A stretch of 64,000 bases of DNA from Arcobacter caeni. GTDB taxonomy: Bacteria; Campylobacterota; Campylobacteria; Campylobacterales; Arcobacteraceae. A model generated the notes under the pieces. That model worked only from the letters and a program-made list of their open reading frames with translations. It did not search any database and was not told the origin of the DNA. A program made the position numbers and the translations under genes. Positions 1 through 7,791 of this stretch are shown piece by piece; positions within the stretch are counted from its first letter, which is position 1, and every line of letters starts with the position of its first letter. The stretch lies in contig NZ_MUXE01000009.1 of NCBI RefSeq assembly GCF_003063245.1, positions 35,199 through 99,198 of the forward strand, in the 5' to 3' direction.

Positions 1-1
1 A

Positions 2-175
2 TCTTGTAATTTAGGTTATGCAAAATCTTGTTATAATTTAGGAATAATGTATATTGAAGATGAAGATTTAGAAAAAAATAATATTAAAGCTCTTGAATTA
101 TTTACAAAAGCTTGTGGTATGAATCTAAAAGAAGCTTGTAAAGCTTATGATGATTTAAAAGGCTTAGTGTATTAA
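2..175 (+). CDS. Sel1/Hcp-like cysteine-rich repeat protein, C-terminal part
   Basis: The reading frame is open from the window edge and ends at TAA 173-175, giving the last 57 residues. They contain Sel1-type helical repeat sequence (SCYNLGIMY, then KALELFTKACGMNLKEAC) with cysteines spaced as in the Hcp family of Helicobacter and Campylobacter, in which each repeat of about 36 residues carries a disulfide. Such proteins are usually exported, but the N-terminus lies outside the window, so signal peptide and repeat number cannot be judged. The family call is fairly safe; the function is unknown. Confidence 0.75.
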   Translation, partial: SCNLGYAKSCYNLGIMYIEDEDLEKNNIKALELFTKACGMNLKEACKAYDDLKGLVY

Positions 176-233
176 GCTCACTTGTTTAAAATCAAGGATT
201 TTTATTTTTATACTAGATACAATTCTCAAAATT

Positions 234-262
234 AAAAAGCCACTTTTAAAGTGGCTTTATTT
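234..262 (+). terminator. Hairpin with T-tract just upstream of nnrS
   Basis: AAAGCCAC (236-243) pairs with GTGGCTTT (251-258), and the inner TTT/AAA extends the stem. A short T-rich run follows. It looks like the intrinsic terminator of the Hcp-like gene, but it ends only about 12 nt before the nnrS start codon and abuts its Shine-Dalgarno sequence. Confidence 0.6.
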
Positions 263-273
263 CAGGAGAAATT

Positions 274-1467
274 ATGTTTTTTTCATGGTATAAGAAGTTT
301 TCTTCTCAACCTCATCAACCATTTTTTACAAGTGGTATCTTATTTTTAATTCTTTTTATGGCTTTATTTGTATCAGTTTATTCAAATACTCTAATTTTAG
401 ATAATAGTGTTTTAACTTATCACGCATATACTATGGTTTTTGTTATTTTTATTCAGTTCTTTTTAGGATTTTTATTTGTTGTTTTCCCACGATTTCTAAT
501 ACAAGCAGAAATTGAAATACAAGTTTATATGAAACAATTTTTATTATACTTTTTTGCCTCTTTAGGAATATTTTTAACTCTTATTTTTTATTCAAAAGCT
601 ACTTTTATTTTTCAAATTTTGATGTTAATAGCTCAAATTATGAGTTTTAAACTACTTTATTCAATCCATAAAAAAAGTATTGTAAAAATAAAAGAAGACA
701 CAAAATGGGTTTTAATATCTCTTTTTTCAGGACTTGTTTTTCACAGTTTATTTATAATCTCTTCTTTAAATTTCCCTTATTCTTATGAACTTTCAAGATT
801 TGCAATAGATGGAGGATTTTATCTATTTCTTTTTATGATTATTTTTGCAATATCACAAAGAATGATTCCTTTTTTTACTACTGCAAAAGTTCCAAGTTAT
901 GTGGCAAATAAAAGTGTAAATTTACTTACTATACTTTTCTCATTATTGGCATTTAAAGTAATTTTATTGTCTTTTGATAATGCAAAAATAAATTTATTAG
1001 CAGATATTCCTTTATTTATAGTGATTACAAGAGAATTAATAAAATGGAAATTACCATTTTTTAAATCACCTGCTATTATGTGGGTTTTATATTTAGGACT
1101 TTACTGGATTCCAGTAGCTTTTTTTGTATCAATTATCGAAGGATTAATGGCATTTTATGATCCTAATATAATCTTTGAAAAAGCAGTAATTCATACAATG
1201 GCACTTGGATATTTTTTAACTGTTCTTATTGGTTTTGGAACACGGGTAATTTTGGGACATTCAGGAACAACTCCTCATGCAAGTAATTTTGCAATATTTA
1301 TTTTTGTTGTTGTTCAGTTTATAGCATTACTCAGAATTTTTTCTTCATTTAGTTTTAATTTTGGTTTAAATTATACATTTTTTATAAACCTTACTGCAAT
1401 TTTATTAATTATTGGCCTGCTTGTGTGGTCAAGTAAATATATAACTATTTTATTAAAAGGGAAATAG
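274..1467 (+). CDS. nnrS: NnrS family membrane protein
   Basis: This 397-aa polytopic membrane protein has about ten to twelve hydrophobic helices and no signal peptide. The N-terminal SSQPHQPFFTSG segment, the helix with YHAYTMVF, and the late GHSGTTPHASN motif with histidines are the hallmarks of NnrS, a haem- and copper-containing inner-membrane protein that helps cells withstand nitric oxide and often lies near denitrification genes. No nitrogen-oxide gene is adjacent here. The start is ATG 274 with AGGAGA at 264-269. A terminator-like hairpin sits in its leader, and a possible promoter lies in the gap after the preceding gene. The family assignment is firm; the role in NO stress is inferred from the family. 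Confidence 0.88.
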   Translation: MFFSWYKKFSSQPHQPFFTSGILFLILFMALFVSVYSNTLILDNSVLTYHAYTMVFVIFIQFFLGFLFVVFPRFLIQAEIEIQVYMKQFLLYFFASLGIFLTLIFYSKATFIFQILMLIAQIMSFKLLYSIHKKSIVKIKEDTKWVLISLFSGLVFHSLFIISSLNFPYSYELSRFAIDGGFYLFLFMIIFAISQRMIPFFTTAKVPSYVANKSVNLLTILFSLLAFKVILLSFDNAKINLLADIPLFIVITRELIKWKLPFFKSPAIMWVLYLGLYWIPVAFFVSIIEGLMAFYDPNIIFEKAVIHTMALGYFLTVLIGFGTRVILGHSGTTPHASNFAIFIFVVVQFIALLRIFSSFSFNFGLNYTFFINLTAILLIIGLLVWSSKYITILLKGK

Positions 1468-1497
1468 TTAAAGAACACATTTTAAGTGTATGTAATA

Positions 1498-1522
1498 TAT
1501 AATGTTTTACAAAAAATCAAAG
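1498..1522 (+). promoter_or_regulatory. Promoter -10 and Shine-Dalgarno for the two-gene unit 1531-3857
   Basis: TATAAT at 1498-1503 is a consensus -10 box. AAAGG at 1518-1522 is a good ribosome binding site 8 nt before an ATA codon at 1531. Together they argue that translation of the next gene begins near 1531, although no ATG, GTG or TTG in that frame is available there. Confidence 0.45.
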
Positions 1523-1530
1523 GCTTGTAA

Positions 1531-2541
1531 ATAAATAAAAAATCAAAAACTTCTCTTACTTTATTTACGATAGCTTTTATACTTGCTATAGCTTTTTTTT
1601 ACTTTTTCTTGAAGAAAGAAGAAACAAAAACGACTACTCCTTCTAACAAAATAGAAGATACAAGAGAACCGCAGATTAAAGATACAAAAGAAGTAATAAA
1701 AAAAGAACCAAAACTTTATAGTGAAGTCAATTTAAAAGAACTTTCTTTTAATCATTATGAATATATTCTTCCTTCAGATAATTTTCTAAAAATAAATTTA
1801 AAAGATAATGACGTTAAAAATATAAGATATGTTGAATTTGATGAAAATCAATTAGAAGGAAAGTTCAACGAAAAAACTAATGAGATAGAGTTAAAATCAA
1901 CTTATGAGATAGTGCCAGGCAAAAATAAATTAGTGATTTTTTATAATGATAATACTCCATTAGAAATAAAGTTAGATATAAAATATTTATATGATGTTGA
2001 GAAAAATCAAAAGGATGTTTTTTTAGAGAATTGGATTTTTCATAAAACTTCTACTTGTCCAGCTTATGGAATTAGAAATGCTGGAGAAGTTATATTAGGT
2101 GGAAAATGTGATAAAAAAAATATTATTATGGAATATGAGAAGAATTTTGATAGAAATATAAATATTATTTTTGATTTTATGCCACTTAAAACGAAAACTG
2201 TAGACATGAGACTTTCATTTGGAGAAAGAATAGTTATAAATTTTGATAATAAAAGAATTAAATTTTTACAACGAGAATTAAATAATAATGAAAGAGTTAT
2301 AGTAAAAAGTATTGATTATAATAAATTTAAAAATGATAAAAATTATAGAATAGATTTCTCAAGAACAGAAAATAAGTATCAATTAAAGATTATAGATAAT
2401 CAAACAAAAAAAAATTTAATTGAAACAGAATATACTGATAATGAAAATAATAAATTAGAATTTGAAAGGTATAAAAATTTACAAATTTCTGTTGGAACAG
2501 AAAATACAAGAATCTTAGTTTCGAGAATTGAGATTTTTTGA
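1531..2541 (+). CDS. Membrane-anchored protein of unknown function (possible ATA start)
   Basis: I do not recognise this gene. The nearest conventional start is TTG 1609 (310 aa), but that start has no ribosome binding site and cuts off an in-frame hydrophobic helix (SLTLFTIAFILAIAFFYFFL) encoded from 1531. The open frame begins right after a TAA at 1528-1530, and an ATA codon at 1531 sits 8 nt behind AAAGG. From there the protein is 336 aa: an N-terminal anchor, a lysine/glutamate-rich linker, then beta-rich domains with a Cys pair (STCPAYG, GGKCDKK). The last 140 residues have alternating strands that could be a concanavalin-like jelly roll; this is only a guess. The stop overlaps the start of the next gene, so the two are co-translated. 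Confidence 0.6.
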   Translation: MNKKSKTSLTLFTIAFILAIAFFYFFLKKEETKTTTPSNKIEDTREPQIKDTKEVIKKEPKLYSEVNLKELSFNHYEYILPSDNFLKINLKDNDVKNIRYVEFDENQLEGKFNEKTNEIELKSTYEIVPGKNKLVIFYNDNTPLEIKLDIKYLYDVEKNQKDVFLENWIFHKTSTCPAYGIRNAGEVILGGKCDKKNIIMEYEKNFDRNINIIFDFMPLKTKTVDMRLSFGERIVINFDNKRIKFLQRELNNNERVIVKSIDYNKFKNDKNYRIDFSRTENKYQLKIIDNQTKKNLIETEYTDNENNKLEFERYKNLQISVGTENTRILVSRIEIF

Positions 2542-3857
2542 TGAGTTTTTTACCTGTAGGTTTGCAAAATCTTATCAATTCAATAGAGACTAAGATATGG
2601 AAATATATTCTAATTGGATTGTTTATTTTGTTAGGAATGTTTCTTTTTTGGGTTTTTTATACTTATGAATATGATAATGGTATAAAGAAAAAAGAAAATA
2701 TAACTATTTCTTTAAATACAAAAAAAAATATAAGCATTTTTAAAGATGTAGAGCTTAAATTACATAATCAAAAATGTAGTAGAATAAATGAAAATAAACT
2801 TGAATTTGAGTGTAATAAGCCTAAAAATGGTAAATATAGGATTGAAATAAATAATTATATAGATAATATTGAAATAATAGATAATATATATACGTATTCT
2901 ATAAAAAGTATAGATAAGGAAGATTCTTTAATAAAAGAAGCTTCCTTAAAATTAAAAGATAATAAATTTGAAGGTAAATTATTAGTTGTGAAAAAAGATA
3001 ATAATATTCCTAAATATGTAGATACAAATAAAAAGTTCAATTTAAAAATTTATAATTCTAATTTTCAAGCAAGTATAGAAAATACAGAAATTTTGTTCTC
3101 TAAACCATGGAAAGATTTTTTTAATGTTTATTATTTAAATAATAAATTATTTGTAGATTATGAAATAGATAATGAAAAATTTTATTCTTATAAACCATAT
3201 TTCTTAACAAAAGAATTAGATGTTGATGATTTATTCAGCTTTGGACAAAATAATGAAAATATTATTATAAAAGATGTTTTAAAAATAAAAGATAATAATT
3301 TAGAAGTTTTAAATTATTCAAAAAAATTACCAAATATAAATTTATTTAAAGTTCAAACAGATGAAAATAAAAATGGGTATATAAAATTTACGATTAAAAA
3401 TATAAATAAGGATAATATTTTTAATCTATATATGAATACTAGACATGTTTTTAAATATGAATATCCAAATTTTAAATTCGATATAAGAGAAGTAAGAGAC
3501 AGTGATAATTTTACTGAACGAATTATCATAGGACCTGAATCATTTATACAAGATTCTATTGCTCCAAATGAAAAAGAAGCAAAATTTGAAAAAGGTATTA
3601 TAAAAAATTTATATTTTTTATTTGAAAAAAAAGATAATAATTGTAAATTAACAGTTAATGCTGATAAGTATAAAAAAGTTACAAAAGAATTTTTATGTAA
3701 AGATGATAGTTTAAATGAGAGTATAAATAGTCAATTACACATAGAAAATTCAAAATGTACAAATAATAATGATAAAAAATGTGTTTTATTTGAAATCTCA
3801 GATTTTGAAACAGGTTTAGATTTCTCAAGTAGTCCAACTAGAAACTATAGTTACTAA
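2541..3857 (+). CDS. Membrane-anchored protein of unknown function, partner of the preceding gene
   Basis: I do not recognise this 438-aa protein. One transmembrane helix (about residues 20-42, IWKYILIGLFILLGMFLFWV) is followed by a long beta-rich, lysine- and asparagine-rich extracytoplasmic part. Cysteines near residues 78, 89 and close to the C-terminus suggest disulfides. ATG 2541 overlaps the upstream stop as TGATG; a TTG at 2538 is possible but less likely. Topology and size match the neighbour, and the C-terminal segments of both end in a similar strand (SRIEIF here compared with EISDFET), so the two may be distantly related or form a complex. Very low GC even for this genome. Confidence 0.7.
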   Translation: MSFLPVGLQNLINSIETKIWKYILIGLFILLGMFLFWVFYTYEYDNGIKKKENITISLNTKKNISIFKDVELKLHNQKCSRINENKLEFECNKPKNGKYRIEINNYIDNIEIIDNIYTYSIKSIDKEDSLIKEASLKLKDNKFEGKLLVVKKDNNIPKYVDTNKKFNLKIYNSNFQASIENTEILFSKPWKDFFNVYYLNNKLFVDYEIDNEKFYSYKPYFLTKELDVDDLFSFGQNNENIIIKDVLKIKDNNLEVLNYSKKLPNINLFKVQTDENKNGYIKFTIKNINKDNIFNLYMNTRHVFKYEYPNFKFDIREVRDSDNFTERIIIGPESFIQDSIAPNEKEAKFEKGIIKNLYFLFEKKDNNCKLTVNADKYKKVTKEFLCKDDSLNESINSQLHIENSKCTNNNDKKCVLFEISDFETGLDFSSSPTRNYSY

Positions 3858-3859
3858 AC

Positions 3860-3908
3860 ATAGCCTTTATATAAAATTTCTATAATATGAAAAATATGAA
3901 AAGGCTAT
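3860..3908 (+). promoter_or_regulatory. msrP promoter inside an inverted repeat that can cover its Shine-Dalgarno
   Basis: ATAGCCTTT (3860-3868) is complementary to AAAGGCTAT (3900-3908), which contains the AAGG ribosome binding site of msrP (ATG 3912). The -10 box TATAAT (3881-3886) lies in the loop, so a transcript from this promoter lacks the left arm, whereas read-through RNA could fold and hide the site. Confidence 0.4.
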
Positions 3909-3911
3909 TTA

Positions 3912-4871
3912 ATGAATATAATTAAAAAAAAATCTTGGCAAATAAATGAAAATCTAGTAACTCCAAAAGAATTATTTGAAAAAAGAAGAAGTTTTATAAA
4001 ACTAGGAGTTGCTTCACTTGTAACAAGTGGCGCTATTATGGAACTTCTTGCAAAAGAAAATCTTCCAAATATTACCCTTGATTTTATAAAAGATGAAAAT
4101 AAAAATAATTTAAAATTAAACACTTACGAACAAATAACTTCACACAATAACTTTTATGAATTCACAACAAATCAAGCAAAAGTAAAAGATATTGCAAATA
4201 CTTTACAAACTGATAATTGGAAAATAAAAATAGATGGTTTAGTTGAAAATCCAATGGAAATTGATTTGGATGACTTAAAAAATCAGCTTACCTTAGAAGA
4301 ACGAATATATAGATTTAGATGTGTTGAGGGTTGGAGTATGGTTGTTCCTTGGAACGGTTATTCACTTAGCTCTTTGATAAAAAAAGTAAAACCTCTTTCA
4401 AGTGCAAAATATATAAGATTTGAAACTTTAGTTGATCCAGTTAGTTTTCCTGATCAAAAAAGGGGTGCTTTTTCTGCCGTTGAATATCCTTATGTTGAGG
4501 GTTTACGAATTGATGAAGCTTATAATGATTTATCATTTTTAGCCATTGGGCTTTATGGCGAAATTATGCCAAAACAAAATGGTGCACCAATTAGATTAGT
4601 TGTTCCTTGGAAATATGGATTTAAATCTATAAAATCAATAGTTAAAATCTCTTTTGTGGATAAAGAACCACTAAATACTTGGCAAAAAGAAAATGCGGAT
4701 GAATATGGATTTTATGCAAATGTAAATCCAAATGTTGATCATCCAAGATGGTCACAAAAAAAAGAGCGAGTTTTAGGAAGTTTTATAAAACAAAATACTT
4801 TAATGTTTAATGGTTATGAAAAAGAAGTATCAGGGCTTTATACAAAAATGGATTTAACAAAGTTTATATAA
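3912..4871 (+). CDS. msrP: Protein-methionine-sulfoxide reductase catalytic subunit MsrP (YedY)
   Basis: This 319-aa molybdopterin enzyme reduces oxidised methionines in periplasmic proteins using electrons from MsrQ. The twin-arginine signal is visible as EKRRSFIKLG (RR at 25-26), followed by a hydrophobic segment, so the folded enzyme is exported by Tat. The RFRCVEGWSMVVPW segment carries the cysteine (residue 137) expected to bind molybdenum, and PDQKRGAF and LRLVVPWKYG-like segments are family signatures. Length is normal for MsrP. The stop overlaps the msrQ start by one base (TAATG), as expected for the two-subunit system. The hairpin upstream may restrict translation from read-through transcripts. 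The assignment is firm. Confidence 0.93.
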   Translation: MNIIKKKSWQINENLVTPKELFEKRRSFIKLGVASLVTSGAIMELLAKENLPNITLDFIKDENKNNLKLNTYEQITSHNNFYEFTTNQAKVKDIANTLQTDNWKIKIDGLVENPMEIDLDDLKNQLTLEERIYRFRCVEGWSMVVPWNGYSLSSLIKKVKPLSSAKYIRFETLVDPVSFPDQKRGAFSAVEYPYVEGLRIDEAYNDLSFLAIGLYGEIMPKQNGAPIRLVVPWKYGFKSIKSIVKISFVDKEPLNTWQKENADEYGFYANVNPNVDHPRWSQKKERVLGSFIKQNTLMFNGYEKEVSGLYTKMDLTKFI

Positions 4872-5425
4872 TGAAAAGATTTTTTATTTATTTAATTGCT
4901 TTTTTACCAATAGTTTATTTACTTATTCGCTTATTTATCTTTGATGATGTATATGACCCAATAAAATATATTTACGCCATCACAGGTGTTAGTGCAACTA
5001 TAATTTTATTTATTTCTATAATTATTTCCATGATAAAAAATAAAATAAATCTTATGAAATATAGAAAAAAAGTTGGACTTTTGGCCTTTTTCTATGCTTT
5101 TTTACACCTAACAAATTTTATAGTTTTTGATGCTTCCTTTGATTTTGAGTTTATTATAAAAGAGACATTGGATAAACCGTTTATTTATTTAGGAATGATT
5201 TCTTTTTTTATACTTTTATTTATGGCAATTACTTCTTCAAAACAGTTATTTAGAAAATATAATAATTATCATAAGTTAGTTTATATTTCTTTAATTTTAA
5301 TTACAATTCATTGGATTATGGCTCAAAAATCTATAAATATAACTCAATTTATTTATATAGGAATTATTTTAATAATTGGATATTACAAACTTTTACAACA
5401 AATTGTTAAAAATAGTAAAATATAG
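4871..5425 (+). CDS. msrQ: MsrQ haem-binding membrane subunit (YedZ)
   Basis: This 184-aa integral membrane protein with about five or six helices is the quinol-linked, haem b-containing partner that feeds electrons to MsrP. Candidate haem ligands are the histidines in FLHLTNF and in ITIHWIMAQ, in the helices where the ferric-reductase-like family carries them. It is translationally coupled to msrP with a one-base overlap and is somewhat short but complete at both ends. The pairing with msrP makes the identification strong despite low overall sequence conservation in this family. Confidence 0.9.
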   Translation: MKRFFIYLIAFLPIVYLLIRLFIFDDVYDPIKYIYAITGVSATIILFISIIISMIKNKINLMKYRKKVGLLAFFYAFLHLTNFIVFDASFDFEFIIKETLDKPFIYLGMISFFILLFMAITSSKQLFRKYNNYHKLVYISLILITIHWIMAQKSINITQFIYIGIILIIGYYKLLQQIVKNSKI

Positions 5426-5448
5426 TTTACTATTTGTTAATCTTCGAT

Positions 5449-5606
5449 TATATTTTAGTTAATTATGAGCTGGTAGAATGTTTTTGTAGGTAAGTTGACG
5501 CAGCGACTTATTTATACATCGCTTTAAGATAAATTTTTTAGACAAAATAATTTTTATGTTTCCTTGTGTAGAAAAGGAGATGTCAAAAGGCATCCCTTTT
5601 TTATTT
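5449..5606 (+). ncRNA. Candidate small structured RNA ending in a terminator
   Basis: The gap 5426-5678 carries TATATT (5449-5454) as a possible -10 box and a terminator at 5572-5602, predicting an RNA of about 145 nt starting near 5461. Inside, AGCGA and TCGCT can pair around 5497-5523, and TAAGT/ACTTA offers an alternative fold. TTTCCTT (5559-5565) can pair with AAGGAGA (5574-5580), which would disrupt the terminator stem AAAGG-GATG / CATC-CCTTT. This could be an independent sRNA or a leader attenuator for the helicase gene at 5679. I could not match it to 4.5S RNA, tmRNA or a known riboswitch. Confidence 0.35.
5572..5602 (+). terminator. Intrinsic terminator (of the candidate RNA)
   Basis: AAAGG-(A)-GATG at 5573-5582 pairs with CATC-CCTTT at 5591-5599 with one bulged A and an 8-nt loop, followed by six T residues. 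Confidence 0.6.
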
Positions 5607-5678
5607 CAATCTGTATTAATTCTATTATGATACCATTTCGAAATGATTAAACTTTTCCCAAATACAACAAACTAATCC

Positions 5679-7727
5679 ATGCCTTTATCAAACCTAAATC
5701 AAGAACAACTTAGTGCTGCAACTTGTGGTGCTGGTTATAATCTAATAATTGCAAGTGCTGGAACTGGTAAAACTTCTACTATTGTTGGAAGAATTGCAAC
5801 ACTTATAAATAGTGGAGTTAAACCAAATGAAATTTTACTTTTAACTTTTACAAATAAAGCAGCCGCAGAAATGGTAACAAGAGTTGCTAAATTTTTTGGA
5901 AAAGATATTGCAAAACAAATTATGGCAGGAACTTTTCACTCTGTTTCTTATAAACTTCTAAAAGAATTAAATGTAAATATCACTTTAAAACAACCAAATG
6001 AACTAAAAACACTATTTAAATCAGTTTATGAAAAAAGAGTATTTTTTGATAGAACCGATGAAGCAAATCCTTATGATGGTGGATATTTATATGATATGTA
6101 CTCTTTATATCTAAATTCAAATGATGGCGAAAATTTTGGCGATTGGATAAAATCAAAAAGTCCAAGCCATGAGATTTATATTATGATTTATGAAGATGTT
6201 GTTGATGAATTTAATGAATTGAAAATAAAATATGGATATGCAAATTTTGATGATTTACTAACAATTATGTTAGATACATTAAAAGACAAAGATTTTAGTT
6301 TTAAAGAGATTTTAGTGGATGAATATCAAGATACAAACCCTCTACAAGGACGACTTCTTGATGCTTTTAGACCAAAATCTTTATTTTGTGTTGGAGATTA
6401 TGACCAAAGTATTTATGCTTTTAATGGCTCTGATATTGGGATTATTTCTACTTTCGCTACAAGATATGAAAATGCAACAGTATTTACTTTACGAAAAAAT
6501 TATCGTTCAACAAAACCTATTTTAGATTTAGCTACAAAAGTTATAGAATACAATGAAAGAGTTTATGAAAAAAAACTTGAAGTTGTTCGAACTGAAAATG
6601 AACATAAACCAAAACTATTGGCTTTTAATGAACTTTTTTCTCAATATGAATATATCTCAGAGTTAATCTCAAAAAGTTCAACACCACATAACGATATTGC
6701 GATTATTTATAGAAATAACTCAAGTGCAGATGGAATAGAAGCAAACTTAAGAGAGTTTTCAATTCCAGCAAAAAGAAAAGGTGGAATGAGTTTTTTTGAT
6801 TCTGTTGAAATAAAATTTATTTTAGATGTTTTAGTAATGCAAATCACACACAACGATATGATGGCTTTTATTCATGTGGTTGAACATGGAAAAGGTATTG
6901 GAAAAGCAATTGCAAAAGATGTTTTTGATGCACTTATAAAACTAGGAGATGGAGATTTATTAAAAGGTCTTTTTTCACCAAGAGCTGATATAAATAATCC
7001 TTATGAAAATGGAAAAATCAAAAATAGACAATTAGGACTTTTTGATGATTTTATAGAATTAGGTTCTATTTCAAAGTTTAAAGATTGTAATTTTGAAGAG
7101 GCTTTTTTAGGAAATCCAATTTTAAAACATCCAAAATTAAATGTTGATGGTGGAAAATATTTATATGATATTTATTTATTAATGAAACATTTAAGACGAA
7201 CAAAAGTTCCAGAAACTCTTGTAGGAAGCATTTCTTCTTCTATGGCTTATTCTAAATTAAAAGATTTTTTATCAACTAAAAGAGCAACACAAAAAGATGG
7301 AACTATAAATCCAAGCCAAAAAACAAAATCACTTGCGAAAATAAATAGAAAAGTGATGCTTTTAAAAAATCTTTCAAGAAACTTCCAAGATTTATCAAAA
7401 TTCATAAATTCTATGATTTTAGGTGGAAGTGAAATGAGTGAGGGAGATGGTGTAAATCTTCTTTCAATTCATGCAAGTAAAGGTTTGGAATTCAAAGAAG
7501 TTTATGTAATTGATTTAATGGATGGAAGATTTCCTAATAGAAAACTTATGAGTAAAGGTGGAAGCATAGAAGAAGAACGACGACTTTTTTATGTAGCAGT
7601 TACAAGAGCTAAAGATATTTTGTTTCTTTCTTATGCAAAATATGACAAAATAAAAAAAATGACTTTTGTTGCCAGTCCATTTCTAAAAGAAGCTGGAATG
7701 ATAATAAAAGATGCTGAAGAATCTTAA
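5679..7727 (+). CDS. UvrD/PcrA/Rep-type superfamily 1 DNA helicase
   Basis: This 682-aa ATP-dependent 3'-5' DNA helicase belongs to the UvrD/Rep group that acts in repair, replication restart and removal of bound proteins. Visible motifs in order are the Q-motif region LNQEQLSAA near the start, Walker A AGTGKTST (about 27-34), motif Ia LTFTNKAAAEM, Walker B VDEYQDTN (about 213), motif III GDYDQSIYAFNGS, motif IV LRKNYRST, motif V SIHASKGLEF and motif VI YVAVTRAKD (about 638). Length is usual. No Shine-Dalgarno is obvious before ATG 5679. It stands alone between a candidate RNA and an antiporter gene. Family is certain; which of UvrD, PcrA or Rep it represents cannot be decided here. Confidence 0.93.
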   Translation: MPLSNLNQEQLSAATCGAGYNLIIASAGTGKTSTIVGRIATLINSGVKPNEILLLTFTNKAAAEMVTRVAKFFGKDIAKQIMAGTFHSVSYKLLKELNVNITLKQPNELKTLFKSVYEKRVFFDRTDEANPYDGGYLYDMYSLYLNSNDGENFGDWIKSKSPSHEIYIMIYEDVVDEFNELKIKYGYANFDDLLTIMLDTLKDKDFSFKEILVDEYQDTNPLQGRLLDAFRPKSLFCVGDYDQSIYAFNGSDIGIISTFATRYENATVFTLRKNYRSTKPILDLATKVIEYNERVYEKKLEVVRTENEHKPKLLAFNELFSQYEYISELISKSSTPHNDIAIIYRNNSSADGIEANLREFSIPAKRKGGMSFFDSVEIKFILDVLVMQITHNDMMAFIHVVEHGKGIGKAIAKDVFDALIKLGDGDLLKGLFSPRADINNPYENGKIKNRQLGLFDDFIELGSISKFKDCNFEEAFLGNPILKHPKLNVDGGKYLYDIYLLMKHLRRTKVPETLVGSISSSMAYSKLKDFLSTKRATQKDGTINPSQKTKSLAKINRKVMLLKNLSRNFQDLSKFINSMILGGSEMSEGDGVNLLSIHASKGLEFKEVYVIDLMDGRFPNRKLMSKGGSIEEERRLFYVAVTRAKDILFLSYAKYDKIKKMTFVASPFLKEAGMIIKDAEES

Positions 7728-7791
7728 GTTTAAGACAATATAATAAAATATATAAAATATGAATAGTAATTATAAAGTAGGAGTAAGATAA

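Noticed and set aside
1502..1534. Ten-codon leader peptide starting at ATG 1502
   Set aside because: The ATG overlaps the probable -10 box, so it would not be within the transcript; mentioned only as part of an alternative insertion explanation.
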